Source: Phytomonospora sp040655735 (GTDB lineage: Bacteria > Actinomycetota > Actinomycetes > Mycobacteriales > Micromonosporaceae). From it: a stretch of 64,000 nucleotides of DNA. Position numbers and translations under genes: made by a program. Location: the NCBI RefSeq assembly GCF_040655735.1, contig NZ_JBFAKK010000006.1, positions 248,001 to 312,000 of the forward strand, written 5' to 3'. Every line of letters starts with the position of its first letter. The stretch's first letter is position 1. The notes under the pieces were generated by a model. The model saw only the letters and a list, made by a program, of their open reading frames with translations, ran no database searches and had not been told where the DNA came from. Shown here piece after piece: positions 36,967-45,562 of this stretch.

Positions 36967-38585
36967 GACAGATAGCCGTCCACGATCCCGCAGGTGCCGC
37001 CGGTCGCCTTGGTGACCTCGACGCGCAGCGTGTTGGCCTCCCGCAGGCGCAGGTGCCAGTCGAAGCGCTCGCCGGCGCCGACGGTGGTGCTGGCGACCTC
37101 CTCGCCGTCGAGGAACACGGTGAACAGCGCCGTCGAGCCGCTCGGCGAGTCGTCGCCCATGGCGATGACCAGGTCGACCCACTCGTAGTCGCCGACGAGG
37201 GAGAAGTCGCGGCTGGGCAGGGTGGTGCAGGCGGCGGCGACGAAGGTGTCGAAGTTCTGGCCGGAAACGACGAGCGGGTCCGACTCGGCGACCGACTGGG
37301 ACGGGTCGGGGACCAGCCCGGTCGGCGGCGGGTCGTCGGGGCGCCGTTCGCCGTTGCCGTCCTCGTTGTTCACGTAGTAGGGGTCACCGGAGTAAGGGGC
37401 GTCGCTGTCGCTGTTCAGCGCCACGGTGAGCAGACCGATGAATCCGCAGATGAGCAGGACGGCCATGATGCCGACGACCCACTGCCAGCTGTCGATACGC
37501 CGTCGCCTCTTCGGGGCCTTCCCGAGCGGGAGCGGGCCGCCGGGACCGGGTCCGACCGGGCGCACCGGCGCGGGACCGACAGCCGGGCGCGCGGTGACGG
37601 GGTCGCGCCACATGGTCGGGCGCTGCACCGGCGGGATGGGGCCCAGACGCGGCGGCTTCGGCGGCGGGAGGGCCTGCCCGGGCGCCTGCGCGGGCATCGG
37701 CGCGGCGTGCGGGGCGACCGTCGAGGAGTGCTGGCGCAGCAGCCGGATCCACTCCCCCGCCGAGGGGCGCAGCGCGGGCTCGTCGGCGAAGATCAGCGCG
37801 AGCCGGTCGGCGTCGGCGACGCCCCCCGGGTCGATCGCCTCGGCGACCTCCAGGCGCAGAGTCTCGGCGTCGGCGGGCGGCGACTGCCCGGTGAGGACGA
37901 AGTAGGCGAACGCACCGAAGGCGTAGCGGTCGGAGGCGGGGCTGTACTCGCCGGCGATGAGGATCTCGGGGGCGCTGTAGCCCTGTGTGCCGGCCGAGGG
38001 GTGGGTCTGGGCGGTGGCCATGCGGAAGAGGCCGAAGTCGACGAGGACGGCTTGGCCGTCGCTGTTGACGATGACGTTGCCGGGGCTGATGTCGCCGTGG
38101 ACGACCGGCCGGCCGGAGGGGGTGGCGCGGCCTTCGTGGAGCCAGTCGAGGACGTCGGCGACCTGGATGAGGTGGCGCAGGGCCGCGTGGCGGTCGCCGG
38201 CGTTCTCAGTGACCCACTGGCGCAGGTCCAGGCCCTCGACCCAGTTCATGACGAGGTAGTGGGTGCGGCCCTCGGCCTCGTGCGGGGTCTCGCCGGCGAG
38301 GTGCATGCGGGCGCCCTCGAAGTACGTGTGGACGCCGACGACGCCCGGGTGGCGCATGAGACGGAGCAGTTCGGTCTGCTCGGCCCAGCGCTCGCGCCAG
38401 GTCTCGATGTTGACGGCGTGCTGGTCGCGCAGGATCTTCACCGCGACGCGCTCGGCCTCGCCGGAGACGGTGAGCTCGGCCTCCCAGAGTTCCGCTTCCC
38501 CGCCTCCGCCGACCTGGCGGCGCAGGCGGTACTTGTCCGGCGCGTCGTCGGGTCCGACGACGTACGGACGGGTCTCGGCGCTCAT
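36963..38585 (-). CDS. Membrane Ser/Thr protein kinase
   Basis: 540-residue Hanks-type kinase. VAVKIL has the ATP-binding Lys, HGDISPGNV is the catalytic loop (Gly replaces the usual Arg before Asp), VDFGL is the DFG motif, and SAPEI is the APE motif. The Gly-rich loop GGGGEAELW is atypical. A Pro-rich juxtamembrane linker leads to one membrane helix (WVVGIMAVLLICGFIGLLTVAL, about residues 375-397) and an extracellular domain of about 140 residues with two Cys. The RD arginine is missing, so activation may not need loop phosphorylation. ATG at 38585 follows GGGGAGACCG. Confidence 0.9.
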   Translation of the reverse strand: MSAETRPYVVGPDDAPDKYRLRRQVGGGGEAELWEAELTVSGEAERVAVKILRDQHAVNIETWRERWAEQTELLRLMRHPGVVGVHTYFEGARMHLAGETPHEAEGRTHYLVMNWVEGLDLRQWVTENAGDRHAALRHLIQVADVLDWLHEGRATPSGRPVVHGDISPGNVIVNSDGQAVLVDFGLFRMATAQTHPSAGTQGYSAPEILIAGEYSPASDRYAFGAFAYFVLTGQSPPADAETLRLEVAEAIDPGGVADADRLALIFADEPALRPSAGEWIRLLRQHSSTVAPHAAPMPAQAPGQALPPPKPPRLGPIPPVQRPTMWRDPVTARPAVGPAPVRPVGPGPGGPLPLGKAPKRRRRIDSWQWVVGIMAVLLICGFIGLLTVALNSDSDAPYSGDPYYVNNEDGNGERRPDDPPPTGLVPDPSQSVAESDPLVVSGQNFDTFVAAACTTLPSRDFSLVGDYEWVDLVIAMGDDSPSGSTALFTVFLDGEEVASTTVGAGERFDWHLRLREANTLRVEVTKATGGTCGIVDGYLS

Positions 38586-38976
38586 CGGTCTCCCCATTGC
38601 TCGTGCCGGGCACATAATCTTCCATCACCAGAATGGTGCGATCCGGGCGGTCCGTCCATGGGGAGGTCTCCCCTGCCCTGCCCGGGCGGGTTCGCGTTGC
38701 CGGTCGCGAGGATTTCGGGGCGGCGGCGCGCCCTGTCGGATGGAATGCGCCACCCATGATCCCGCTTCGGTCGGGTCCTGTTCCCGCGCCCCGTTCGGCG
38801 GGCTTCGGGCACTGCGGACGGGGCGGGCGGCAAACGGCCGCGAGGCGGCACTTGGACCCGCCGCGGCTGTTCGAGTCGCGACCGAGCTACCGCCACCTCG
38901 GCGGCTCGCTGACCGACGGCCGGCCCGACCTCGGCCTCAAGGCGAACAACGGGAGAGCGGGAAGGCCCCGAACAAG
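38586..38976. other. Intergenic region upstream of the kinase gene
   Basis: About 390 bp without a convincing gene on either strand. Near the kinase start, minus-strand GATTAT (38614-38619) could be a -10 element, and the short palindrome CACCATTCTGGTG (38626-38638) lies at its -35 position and may be an operator. The rest shows only antisense-type open frames. Confidence 0.3.
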
Positions 38977-39022
38977 AGAAAACCCCTGGTCGGCCGGGGT
39001 TTCTCCCGGTCGGCCAGGGGTT
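38977..39022 (-). terminator. Terminator of tRNA-Leu
   Basis: Arms AACCCCTGG / CCAGGGGTT with inner GC-rich pairing; on the minus strand the stem is followed by TTTTCTCTT. Eight bases past the tRNA. Confidence 0.75.
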
Positions 39023-39029
39023 CGCAGAG

Positions 39030-39114
39030 TGTCGAAGGGGGGACTTGAACCCCCACGTCCGATAAAGGACACTAGCACCTCAAGCTAGCGCGTCTGCCAT
39101 TCCGCCACTTCGAC
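39030..39114 (-). tRNA. tRNA-Leu (anticodon GAG)
   Basis: 85-nt class II tRNA. Acceptor arms GTCGAAG / CTTCGAC plus discriminator A, D-arm GCGGAATGGCAGACGC, anticodon stem CTAGC / GCTAG around loop TTGAGGT (anticodon GAG, codon CUC), a long variable arm (TGTCCTTTATCGGACG) and T-arm GGGGGTTCAAGTCCCCC. CCA is not encoded. Confidence 0.95.
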
Positions 39115-39273
39115 TCGCACGACCCACTTTACCTGGTCCACCGGCCGCTTTCGCGACCCGTTTTCCGGGTGACTCGCACGAGGCATGACAGTACACGATG
39201 GTCGTCGGGGGCTCGTTCGGGAGGGTCCGTGCCGGAGGGGCGACCGTCGTCGGCCACCCCTCCCCGGGTGCGG

Positions 39274-40968
39274 TCATCCGAGGGCGCGGGCCATGGCGAC
39301 CACGACGGGTCCCATGAGCGGGAGCGCGACGTTGGACAGCGCGTAGACGATCGTGTACGCCATCGTCGGGGTGGAGTTGCCGGCGGCTTGCTGGACGGCG
39401 GTGATGCCCGGCGTGCTGCACTGCTGGCCGGTGATGGCGCCCAGGGTGAGGGGAGCTGGCAGCTTCATGAGCTTCCACGCCACGAACAGCGAGACGGTGG
39501 CCGGCAGGAGGGTCATCAGGATGCCGGCGACGGGGAGCCCGAAGCCGAACTCCTCGACGAGTTCGACCGCCTGCGGCCCCGACGAGAGTCCGACGGCGCA
39601 GATGAAGGTGGCCAGGCCGAGGGTCTTGATGACCTCGGCGGCGGCCGGGTGGTACTGCCCTACCTTCGGGTCGCGGGCCCGGAACCAGCCGAAGGCGAGC
39701 CCCGACAGGAGGCAGCCGCCGCCGGTCCCGAGCGACAGCGGCACGTCCCCGAGCTGGAGGACGAGCTTGCCGATCAGGAAGCCCAGCACGACGCCGATGG
39801 AGATGAACACGAAGTCGAACTTCACGCCCGGGTCGATCCGGAACCCGACCTTCGGCGTGAACGCCGCCAGGTCGGCCTTGGTGCCCGTGAACCGCACCGT
39901 GTCGCCCTTGTGGATCTCCGTGCCGTTCTGGACCGGCAGCTCGTGATCCATACGGGTGATCGCCGACAAGAACACCCCGTGCCGCTGCTGCGGCGGGATC
40001 TGCGCGCGCAGCTCGCCGAGGGTCCCGTTGCGGAAGCCCTTGGTGTTGACGATGACGTCGGCCACGTCGAGGTCGAGGTCGGCGGTTCCCCGTGTCGGGG
40101 CGACCTCGGGTCCGATGAGCTTGTCGCCGGCGAGGACTGCCTCACGCGGGCCGACGAGCATCACGATGTCGCCCAGCAGGAGCCGGGTGTCACCGGTACC
40201 GCCGACGGTGTCCCCGCCGCGCAGGACACGCTCGACGGTGGCGCCCCTGCCCAGAGCGGTCTCAAGCTGGTCGACGGTCTTGCCGTCGGCGGCCACGACC
40301 TGGTGGGCGCGGCCGACGAGACCGGGCAGCGCGGGGCTGGCGTTGTCGTCGGTGGTCCCGCCGCCGAGCTTGCGCCACAGCTTCTCGGCCTCGGCCCGCA
40401 GGTCGATGCGCATGATCAGCGGGAACACCTGGCTCGACATCAGCACGATCGTGATCAGGCCGCAGATGTAGGAGATCGAGTACGCGGTGCCGACGTTGGC
40501 CTGCAGCGTGGCGATCTGGTCGGCCGGCAGCGGCAGTTTCGCGATCGAGTCGGTGGCGGTGCCGACCACCGCCGACTCGGTCGCACCGCCCGCCATCAGG
40601 CCGGCCGCGGTGCCGACGTCGAGGCCCATGATCAGCACGGCGAGCGCCGTGATGCCCAGGACCATGACGATCTCGATCAGGGTGAACACGCCGTACTTGA
40701 GACTCGCCCGGTTGAGGCTGGCGAAGAACGACGGTCCCGACAGGTACCCGAGGGTGAAGATGAACAGCGCGAAGGCGATGTTCTTCACCTGGTCGTCGAG
40801 CTGCACGTCGGCGAACATCCCGACCACGATCGCCACGATCAGCGTCCCGGCGACACCGCCGAGCGAGAGCTTCCACACTTTGACCGAGCCCAGCGCGAAA
40901 CCCAGTGCCAGGCACAGGAACAGCGCGATCTCGGGTGTGGACTGGATGATGTTCTTCGCCCAGTCCAT
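39274..40968 (-). CDS. aspT: Aspartate:alanine antiporter-family (AAE) transporter
   Basis: 564-residue membrane antiporter exchanging aspartate for alanine. Two blocks of five or six hydrophobic segments flank a hydrophilic centre with two RCK_C-like domains (around residues 205-370: DTVGGTGDTRLLLGDIVMLVG; NGTEIHKGDTVRFTG). Repeated helix motifs GLMAGGATESAVVGTA and AITGQQCSTPGITAVQQAAG are typical of AspT. It starts one base after the aspartate decarboxylase stop, so the pair makes the decarboxylative proton-motive cycle (Asp in, CO2 lost using one proton, Ala out). Confidence 0.93.
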   Translation of the reverse strand: MDWAKNIIQSTPEIALFLCLALGFALGSVKVWKLSLGGVAGTLIVAIVVGMFADVQLDDQVKNIAFALFIFTLGYLSGPSFFASLNRASLKYGVFTLIEIVMVLGITALAVLIMGLDVGTAAGLMAGGATESAVVGTATDSIAKLPLPADQIATLQANVGTAYSISYICGLITIVLMSSQVFPLIMRIDLRAEAEKLWRKLGGGTTDDNASPALPGLVGRAHQVVAADGKTVDQLETALGRGATVERVLRGGDTVGGTGDTRLLLGDIVMLVGPREAVLAGDKLIGPEVAPTRGTADLDLDVADVIVNTKGFRNGTLGELRAQIPPQQRHGVFLSAITRMDHELPVQNGTEIHKGDTVRFTGTKADLAAFTPKVGFRIDPGVKFDFVFISIGVVLGFLIGKLVLQLGDVPLSLGTGGGCLLSGLAFGWFRARDPKVGQYHPAAAEVIKTLGLATFICAVGLSSGPQAVELVEEFGFGLPVAGILMTLLPATVSLFVAWKLMKLPAPLTLGAITGQQCSTPGITAVQQAAGNSTPTMAYTIVYALSNVALPLMGPVVVAMARALG

Positions 40969-40969
40969 C

Positions 40970-42619
40970 TCAGCCGCCGTTGACCTTGTCGAACTCGTCC
41001 TTGTACTCCCGGCCGATCTCCCACAGCCAGGTGCCGATCTTCTCGTAGGCTTCCATGCGCAGGTTCGCCAGTGAGACGCGCACCGACCAGTCCGGCCCGT
41101 CGAAGCCGCCGCCGTTGAGCAGCACGACCGAGCCCTTCTCGGCGAGGCGGAAGATCGGGTCGACGGGCTCGAAGTTCGCCTTCATCCAGGTGGCGAACTC
41201 CGCGCCCCAGTGGTGCTCGGCCCACGACAGGAGGTCGAGTTCGACGTAGTAGTGGGCGGCGAGCGGATCGGCCGGCAGCGGGACCCCCAGGCCCTTGCTG
41301 AGGGCGTCGAGCCGGCGGGCGATGATCGACTGGCAGATCTTCTTGTAGGAGTCGTCCTCGTCGAGCAGAGCGAAGAGGCTGAACAGCGCCATCTGGGTCT
41401 GCTGCGGCGGGGAGAGGCCGGCGGTGTGGTTGAGCGCGACCTGCCGGGAGTCGGCGACGAGGCGGTCGATGAAGCGCAGTTTCTCCGGTTCGAGGGTGAT
41501 CGTGCCGTAGCGGCGGTCGAGCAGTTCCTTGGTCCCGGCGTCGAGGGAGGCGAGTTTCTCCTCGAAGATGTTGTCGCTGTGCACGGCGATGACGCCCAGG
41601 CGCCAGCCGGTCGCGCCGAAGTACTTCGAGAAGGAGTACACGCCGATGGTGTTGCGGGGGACGGCCGACATCAGTGAGCGGAACCCGTTGACGAAGGTGC
41701 CGTAGACGTCGTCGGTGATGACGGTCAGGCCCGGGTTCTTCTCGGCGACGATCGAGGAGATGCGTTCAAGGGTCTCCGGGGCCAGCATCACCGAGGGCGG
41801 GTTGCTGGGGTTGACGCAGAACAGCGCCTTGACCGACGGGTCGGCGAGCCTGTCGATCTCGGCGTCGGGGTACTGCCAGGTGTGGAAGCCGTTCTCGCCG
41901 ACCTTGGAGGCCCGGAGTTCGACGACCTCGAAGTCGTAGCGTTCGAGGTGCGGGATCTCCAGGTAGGGCGTGAAGATCGGGGTCATGATGGCGATCTTGT
42001 CGCCGGGGATGAGCAGCCGGTTGATGACGGCGCTGTCGAAGATGTAGCACATGGCGGCGGTGCCGCCCTCGGTGGCGAAGAGGTCGTAGTTGCCGCCTTC
42101 GGGCTCCTGGCCTGCGCACATCTCCTTGATGACGTACTCGTGGACGACCTTCTCGACGTGCGTCAGCATCCGGTCGGGGACCGGGTAGTTGTCGCCGATG
42201 ACGGCGTCGGTGAGTTCGTGGACCCACGCGTCGGCGTCGAAGCCGAGCCGGTCGACGCCGTAGGCGACGCCGTCGTGCAGCAGCTCGGCGCCGGCGTTGT
42301 CGCCCTGCTCGTCGAGGAAGGTCGCGAAGCGGCCGGCGATGCCGGGTTTTGCGGGCATCCCGCCGACGGTGTCCCATTCGCTCCAGTCGCGCTTGGACTC
42401 CTCGATGCCGAAGTTCAGCAGCATCGCGAAGGCCTGCCGGGGGACCGTGGCGATCCAGTTCGGGTTGCCGCGCCCGGCGTTGAGCATCTGCTCGGCGCCC
42501 GCGGTGACGTTGTCGTCGGCGAGGTCGATCAGCTTGTTCTTGATCTCGAACGGGCTGAGCTGGAGGAGCCGGTGCTCCTCGTCCCTCGACGTGTGCGGTC
42601 GCGGTTCGATCGTGGTCAT
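40970..42619 (-). CDS. aspD: Bifunctional aspartate transaminase/aspartate 4-decarboxylase
   Basis: 549-residue PLP enzyme converting L-aspartate to L-alanine and CO2; AspD type forms large dodecamers. PLP Lys lies in SFSKYFGATGWRLG (near residue 330), and NPSNPP and DDVYGTF carry the other cofactor contacts. The length, longer than plain aminotransferases, and the pairing with aspT fix the identity. ATG at 42619 is preferred to 42625 because GGGGGA lies seven bases before it. Confidence 0.94.
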   Translation of the reverse strand: MTTIEPRPHTSRDEEHRLLQLSPFEIKNKLIDLADDNVTAGAEQMLNAGRGNPNWIATVPRQAFAMLLNFGIEESKRDWSEWDTVGGMPAKPGIAGRFATFLDEQGDNAGAELLHDGVAYGVDRLGFDADAWVHELTDAVIGDNYPVPDRMLTHVEKVVHEYVIKEMCAGQEPEGGNYDLFATEGGTAAMCYIFDSAVINRLLIPGDKIAIMTPIFTPYLEIPHLERYDFEVVELRASKVGENGFHTWQYPDAEIDRLADPSVKALFCVNPSNPPSVMLAPETLERISSIVAEKNPGLTVITDDVYGTFVNGFRSLMSAVPRNTIGVYSFSKYFGATGWRLGVIAVHSDNIFEEKLASLDAGTKELLDRRYGTITLEPEKLRFIDRLVADSRQVALNHTAGLSPPQQTQMALFSLFALLDEDDSYKKICQSIIARRLDALSKGLGVPLPADPLAAHYYVELDLLSWAEHHWGAEFATWMKANFEPVDPIFRLAEKGSVVLLNGGGFDGPDWSVRVSLANLRMEAYEKIGTWLWEIGREYKDEFDKVNGG

Positions 42620-42638
42620 GATCATTTCCCCCGTGAGT

Positions 42639-42914
42639 TCACGCCGGCGACGCGACGATGATCGTTCCCCGGACGGTGAGCAAGGTGTTGCCGGATCGCG
42701 TACGGCACCGTGTGGCCGATCACCGGGATCTGGCTCTTGGTCGCGTCGGTGATGGCGCCGATGCCGGAGAAGCCGTCGCGTCGGAGCCCCGGTCGGGGTG
42801 GCCGGGGGCGCGGGTGGCGGACAGGTTGTTGACGCAGACGCGCGGGGCGCGCTCGGCGTGGTCCGCCAGGGCGTCCTTGAGCCGGCCCATCCATCCCCCC
42901 GTGTCGGCAGCCAT
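42639..42914 (-). pseudogene. Decayed AAE-transporter 3' end fused to an unrecognised 5' fragment
   Basis: Directly upstream of aspD the minus strand encodes GFSGIGAITDATKSQIPVI then GHTVPYAI. After a one-base shift it continues GNTLLTVRGTIIVASPA and stops at 42639. This matches the C-terminus of the AspT in this window position by position (TPTMAYTIVYALSNV, GPVVVAM). The 5' part (from ATG 42914, MGRLKDALADHAERAPRVCVNN) is coding-like in another frame with third-base GC near 100 percent and I do not recognise it; TATAAG lies ten bases before that ATG. Relic of a second aspT-like gene. Confidence 0.55.
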
Positions 42915-43050
42915 GCAGCGTCAACTTATAACGGCCTAAAACGGCAGTTCTCGGGCTTTGCGGAATTGACTCCGCTCACGCTCGGCTCTTCGCCCCGCAG
43001 CCCGTTCCTCGGTGAGCTGCAACGTGATCGGACGGAGGTGGGCCGGTTCG

Positions 43051-43279
43051 TCAGGCACCCGCGACGGCGAGGCGATTAACGGCCTGGGGGATCCGGTGGG
43101 CCGCCAGATAGAGGTCGGCGGCCGGCTGCCCGAGCACGGCGGCGAAGTTGCGGCGGTGCTCGAACGAGACCAGGGGTTTCTTTCGTTCCCGTGCCGCCAT
43201 CACCGCGTCGTCGGCGCACCCACCCCAAAAAAGCCTCCCCGCGCGGGGTTAAGCCGCCGCGAATCCGGGAATGGTCCAT
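43051..43279 (-). pseudogene. Small gene, apparently frameshifted at a T6G4 run
   Basis: ATG at 43279 has a strong ribosome site (AAAGGAGACGTTC) and encodes MDHSRIRGGLTPRGEAF, including a rare TTA codon. That frame loses coding character after TTTTTTGGGG. The next frame (from an internal ATG at 43200 to TGA at 43051) encodes MAARERKKPLVSFEH followed by RRNFAAVLGQPAADLYLAA with actinomycete-like codon use. A one-base indel in the homopolymer joins them into about 75 residues. No family recognised. It could also be slippage or a sequencing error. Confidence 0.35.
43227..43254 (-). terminator. T6-tailed hairpin
   Basis: On the minus strand GCTTAACCCCGC pairs with GCGGGGAGGC (imperfect) and is followed by TTTTTT, the best classical intrinsic terminator in the window. 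It may end the 43398-43922 transcript. It overlaps the possible frameshifted small gene, so only one reading is likely right. Confidence 0.5.
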
Positions 43280-43304
43280 GAACGTCTCCTTTCTCTTGGG
43301 TGAT

Positions 43305-43340
43305 TCGGCGCCGCCGGGATTGGGCCCCCGGCGGCGCCGA
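43305..43340. terminator. Strong stem-loop downstream of 43398 gene
   Basis: Perfect 14-bp stem TCGGCGCCGCCGGG / CCCGGCGGCGCCGA with an 8-base loop, 58 bases past the minus-strand stop at 43398. Probable terminator, no T-tract. Confidence 0.6.
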
Positions 43341-43397
43341 TGTGTCACCCGACCCCCGCCGCTCCTCTCGCCGTTTCGCTCCCGCTTGCCGCCGGCG

Positions 43398-43922
43398 TCA
43401 GCCGCCGATCGTGGTGAGGGCCGCTTCGAGAACCGCGACGATCTCGCCGGAGACGTCGACCTCCCCCCGGAAGATGCACCGGGCGTGGACGATGACGTTG
43501 CCGTCGCGCGCGAGTCCCTCACCGGCGGTGCCGACAGTGGCCAGGGCCGCCTCGTCGCCCAGGCCGGGTACCTCTGTGGAGTCGGCGAGTTCGGCCTCGT
43601 TCTCGGCGGCGCCGGGGCCGTCGGCCCAGTATTCGACGCGCAGCTGAACCACCGTGCCGTCGGCGCCGTTCCAGTCGCAGACGAGGGTGCTGCCCGGCCG
43701 GTCCTCGCCGGTGAGGCGGCCGGCCCCGGCGAAGGCGAAGGTCCTCTCCCTGACCTCGGGGTCGGTGACGTGGCCTTGGGGGACGGCGGCGAGTTCGTCG
43801 CAGGTGGCCGGCACCGCCTCGGCGGAGTGTGCGGTGTCCGACCACGGCTTCCAGAAGAGGACGGCGGCGCCGGCGACGATGACGGCGAAGGCACAGGCGG
43901 CGATGATGAGGGGACGCTTCAC
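43398..43922 (-). CDS. Membrane-anchored extracytoplasmic protein, unknown function
   Basis: 174 residues. One N-terminal helix (MKRPLIIAACAFAVIVAGAA) anchors an outside domain with three Cys (CDELAAVP, LVCDWNGA, ARCIFRG). The pattern resembles DUF3558-like sensor or substrate-binding-type small domains of actinobacteria, but I cannot assign it. The Cys in the anchor is not in a clear lipobox. Next upstream is the zinc-ribbon-like protein gene, 22 bases away, so possibly one operon. Confidence 0.75.
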   Translation of the reverse strand: MKRPLIIAACAFAVIVAGAAVLFWKPWSDTAHSAEAVPATCDELAAVPQGHVTDPEVRERTFAFAGAGRLTGEDRPGSTLVCDWNGADGTVVQLRVEYWADGPGAAENEAELADSTEVPGLGDEAALATVGTAGEGLARDGNVIVHARCIFRGEVDVSGEIVAVLEAALTTIGG

Positions 43923-43944
43923 AGCGGGTGACTCTAGCCGCCGG

Positions 43945-44550
43945 TCAGCACTGCCAGAGGAACGCGGCCCGCTCGCATCCCGCGCAGGTGAAGACGTACC
44001 CCCACCCGTCGCCGCCGAAGTTCATTCCCGACCGGTAGTCGCGGCCGGCTTCGAGCATGAGCGCGAAATCCATGGTCCGGCCACAGCCGGGGCACGCGGG
44101 GTCCTCGTCGGCCTGGAGCCGGCAGGGCTCCCCGCCGAGTTGGCCGAGGGCGTCGCGCCGCTCGTTGCCGGCCTCGGACCAGGCGGTGACGGCGTCGGGG
44201 TACTCGTCGGCGGCCGACTCGGTCGGGCGAAGGCCGTTGACGACGGGGAGGAGCGTGGGGCCGTCGGGGTGCGCCGAGACAGGGGGCAGGGCCGCGTCGG
44301 CGGGATAGAGGTGGGCGCGGTTGGAGCCGGCGGCGGGGTCCCATTCCTCGCAGAGGCCGGGCTGGTTCTGGCACATGAAGACCGACACGACGCCGGCGTC
44401 GACGGGAAGGTGGGCGAGGAACATCATCGGGCCCCCGCACTTGGCGCAGTGCGGCCACTCGAAACCGGCCGGGGCGAGGGGAACGCCTCCGGTGCGAAGG
44501 ACGGGGGCGTTAGCGGGGACGTCGCCCGCGTAGGTCAGCAGAGTCACCAC
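43945..44550 (-). CDS. DUF1963-like Cys-rich protein
   Basis: 201-residue cytoplasmic protein with two zinc-ribbon-like knuckles (HCAKCGGPMMFLAHL; CPGCGRTMDFALML, with CAGCERAAFLWQC at the end). The first motif and following hydrophobic strand resemble the DUF1963/YwqG fold. Function unknown. GTG at 44550 is chosen because TATCTT lies seven bases upstream, fitting a leaderless transcript. Confidence 0.7.
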   Translation of the reverse strand: MVTLLTYAGDVPANAPVLRTGGVPLAPAGFEWPHCAKCGGPMMFLAHLPVDAGVVSVFMCQNQPGLCEEWDPAAGSNRAHLYPADAALPPVSAHPDGPTLLPVVNGLRPTESAADEYPDAVTAWSEAGNERRDALGQLGGEPCRLQADEDPACPGCGRTMDFALMLEAGRDYRSGMNFGGDGWGYVFTCAGCERAAFLWQC

Positions 44551-44630
44551 GGGGCCAAGATATCCGCTTCGCCCCACGCGGTGACCGCTCCTCAATAGAC
44601 TGCGGGCGTACGCGGCCACGGGGAGGGTGC

Positions 44631-45539
44631 ATGGACGTCTTCGTCACGGGCGCCACCGGGTTCATCGGCGGCTCGGTCGCCGTGCGGCTCGTCGAGGCCG
44701 GACACCGGGTGCGGGGCCTGGCGCGCAGCGCCGAGAAAGGCGAGGCGCTGCGCGGGATCGGCGTCGAGGCGGTCATCGGCTCCCTCGACGACGAGGACAC
44801 CCTCACCGCCGCGGCCCGGGAGTCCGACGCCGTGATCAACGCCGCCGACAGCGACCACCGCGGCGCCGTCGACACGTTCGTCGAAGCGCTCGCGGGCACC
44901 GGCAAGGTCCTCCTGCACACCAGCGGCTCCAGCATCGTCGGCGACGACTCGCGCGGCGAGGCCTCCGACCGTGTCCACACCGAGGCCGAGGTCCTCGGCG
45001 ATTGGGAGCCGGCCCCCGACAAGGCCGCGCGCGTCGCCATCGACCGCTCGGTGCTCGCCGCGGCCGACCGGGGCGTGCGCTCGGCTGTCCTGTGCAACAC
45101 GCTCATCTACGGGCACGGGCGCGGTCTCGCGCGCGACAGCGTCCAGATTCCCCGGCTGGTCGCCCAGGCCGAGAAGAGCGGCGTCGTGCGGCACGTCGGA
45201 CCGGGCCGCAACATCTGGTCCAACGCGCACGTCGACGACGTCGCCGGCCTCTACGTGAAGGCCCTCGACGGCATCGCCCCCGGGACCTTCCACTTCGTCG
45301 AGAGCGGCGAGGCGTCCTTCCTCGACATCACCGGCGCGATCGCCGATGCCCTCGGCCTCGGCCCGCCCCAGGCCTGGGACATCGACTCCGCGATCGCCGA
45401 GTGGGGCTATGAACCGGCCGTCTTCGCCCTCGGCTCCAACAGTCGGGTGCGCGGTACGGCCCGCGAGGTCCTCGGCTGGCGACCCCGGCACGACTCGGTG
45501 ACGTCCTGGATCCGCGGCGGGCTCGCCGAAGGCCGGTGA
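44631..45539 (+). CDS. NAD-dependent epimerase/dehydratase (extended SDR)
   Basis: 302-residue SDR. The Rossmann motif is VFVTGATGFIGGSVAVRLVEAGH, HTSGSSIVGDDSRG stands in the catalytic Ser region, and the substrate-domain HVDDVAGLYVKAL is typical of atypical/extended SDRs. The usual YxxxK is not obvious (AVLCNTLIYGHGRG contains the nearest Tyr), so it may be an atypical SDR. Divergent from the DUF1963-like gene. Confidence 0.85.
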   Translation: MDVFVTGATGFIGGSVAVRLVEAGHRVRGLARSAEKGEALRGIGVEAVIGSLDDEDTLTAAARESDAVINAADSDHRGAVDTFVEALAGTGKVLLHTSGSSIVGDDSRGEASDRVHTEAEVLGDWEPAPDKAARVAIDRSVLAAADRGVRSAVLCNTLIYGHGRGLARDSVQIPRLVAQAEKSGVVRHVGPGRNIWSNAHVDDVAGLYVKALDGIAPGTFHFVESGEASFLDITGAIADALGLGPPQAWDIDSAIAEWGYEPAVFALGSNSRVRGTAREVLGWRPRHDSVTSWIRGGLAEGR

Positions 45540-45562
45540 ACACGCCCGGGTAGCTTCGGCGG

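Noticed and set aside
42658..42939. Plus-strand open frame opposite the aspT relic
   Set aside because: Composition is antisense-like, while the minus strand carries a recognisable transporter C-terminus.
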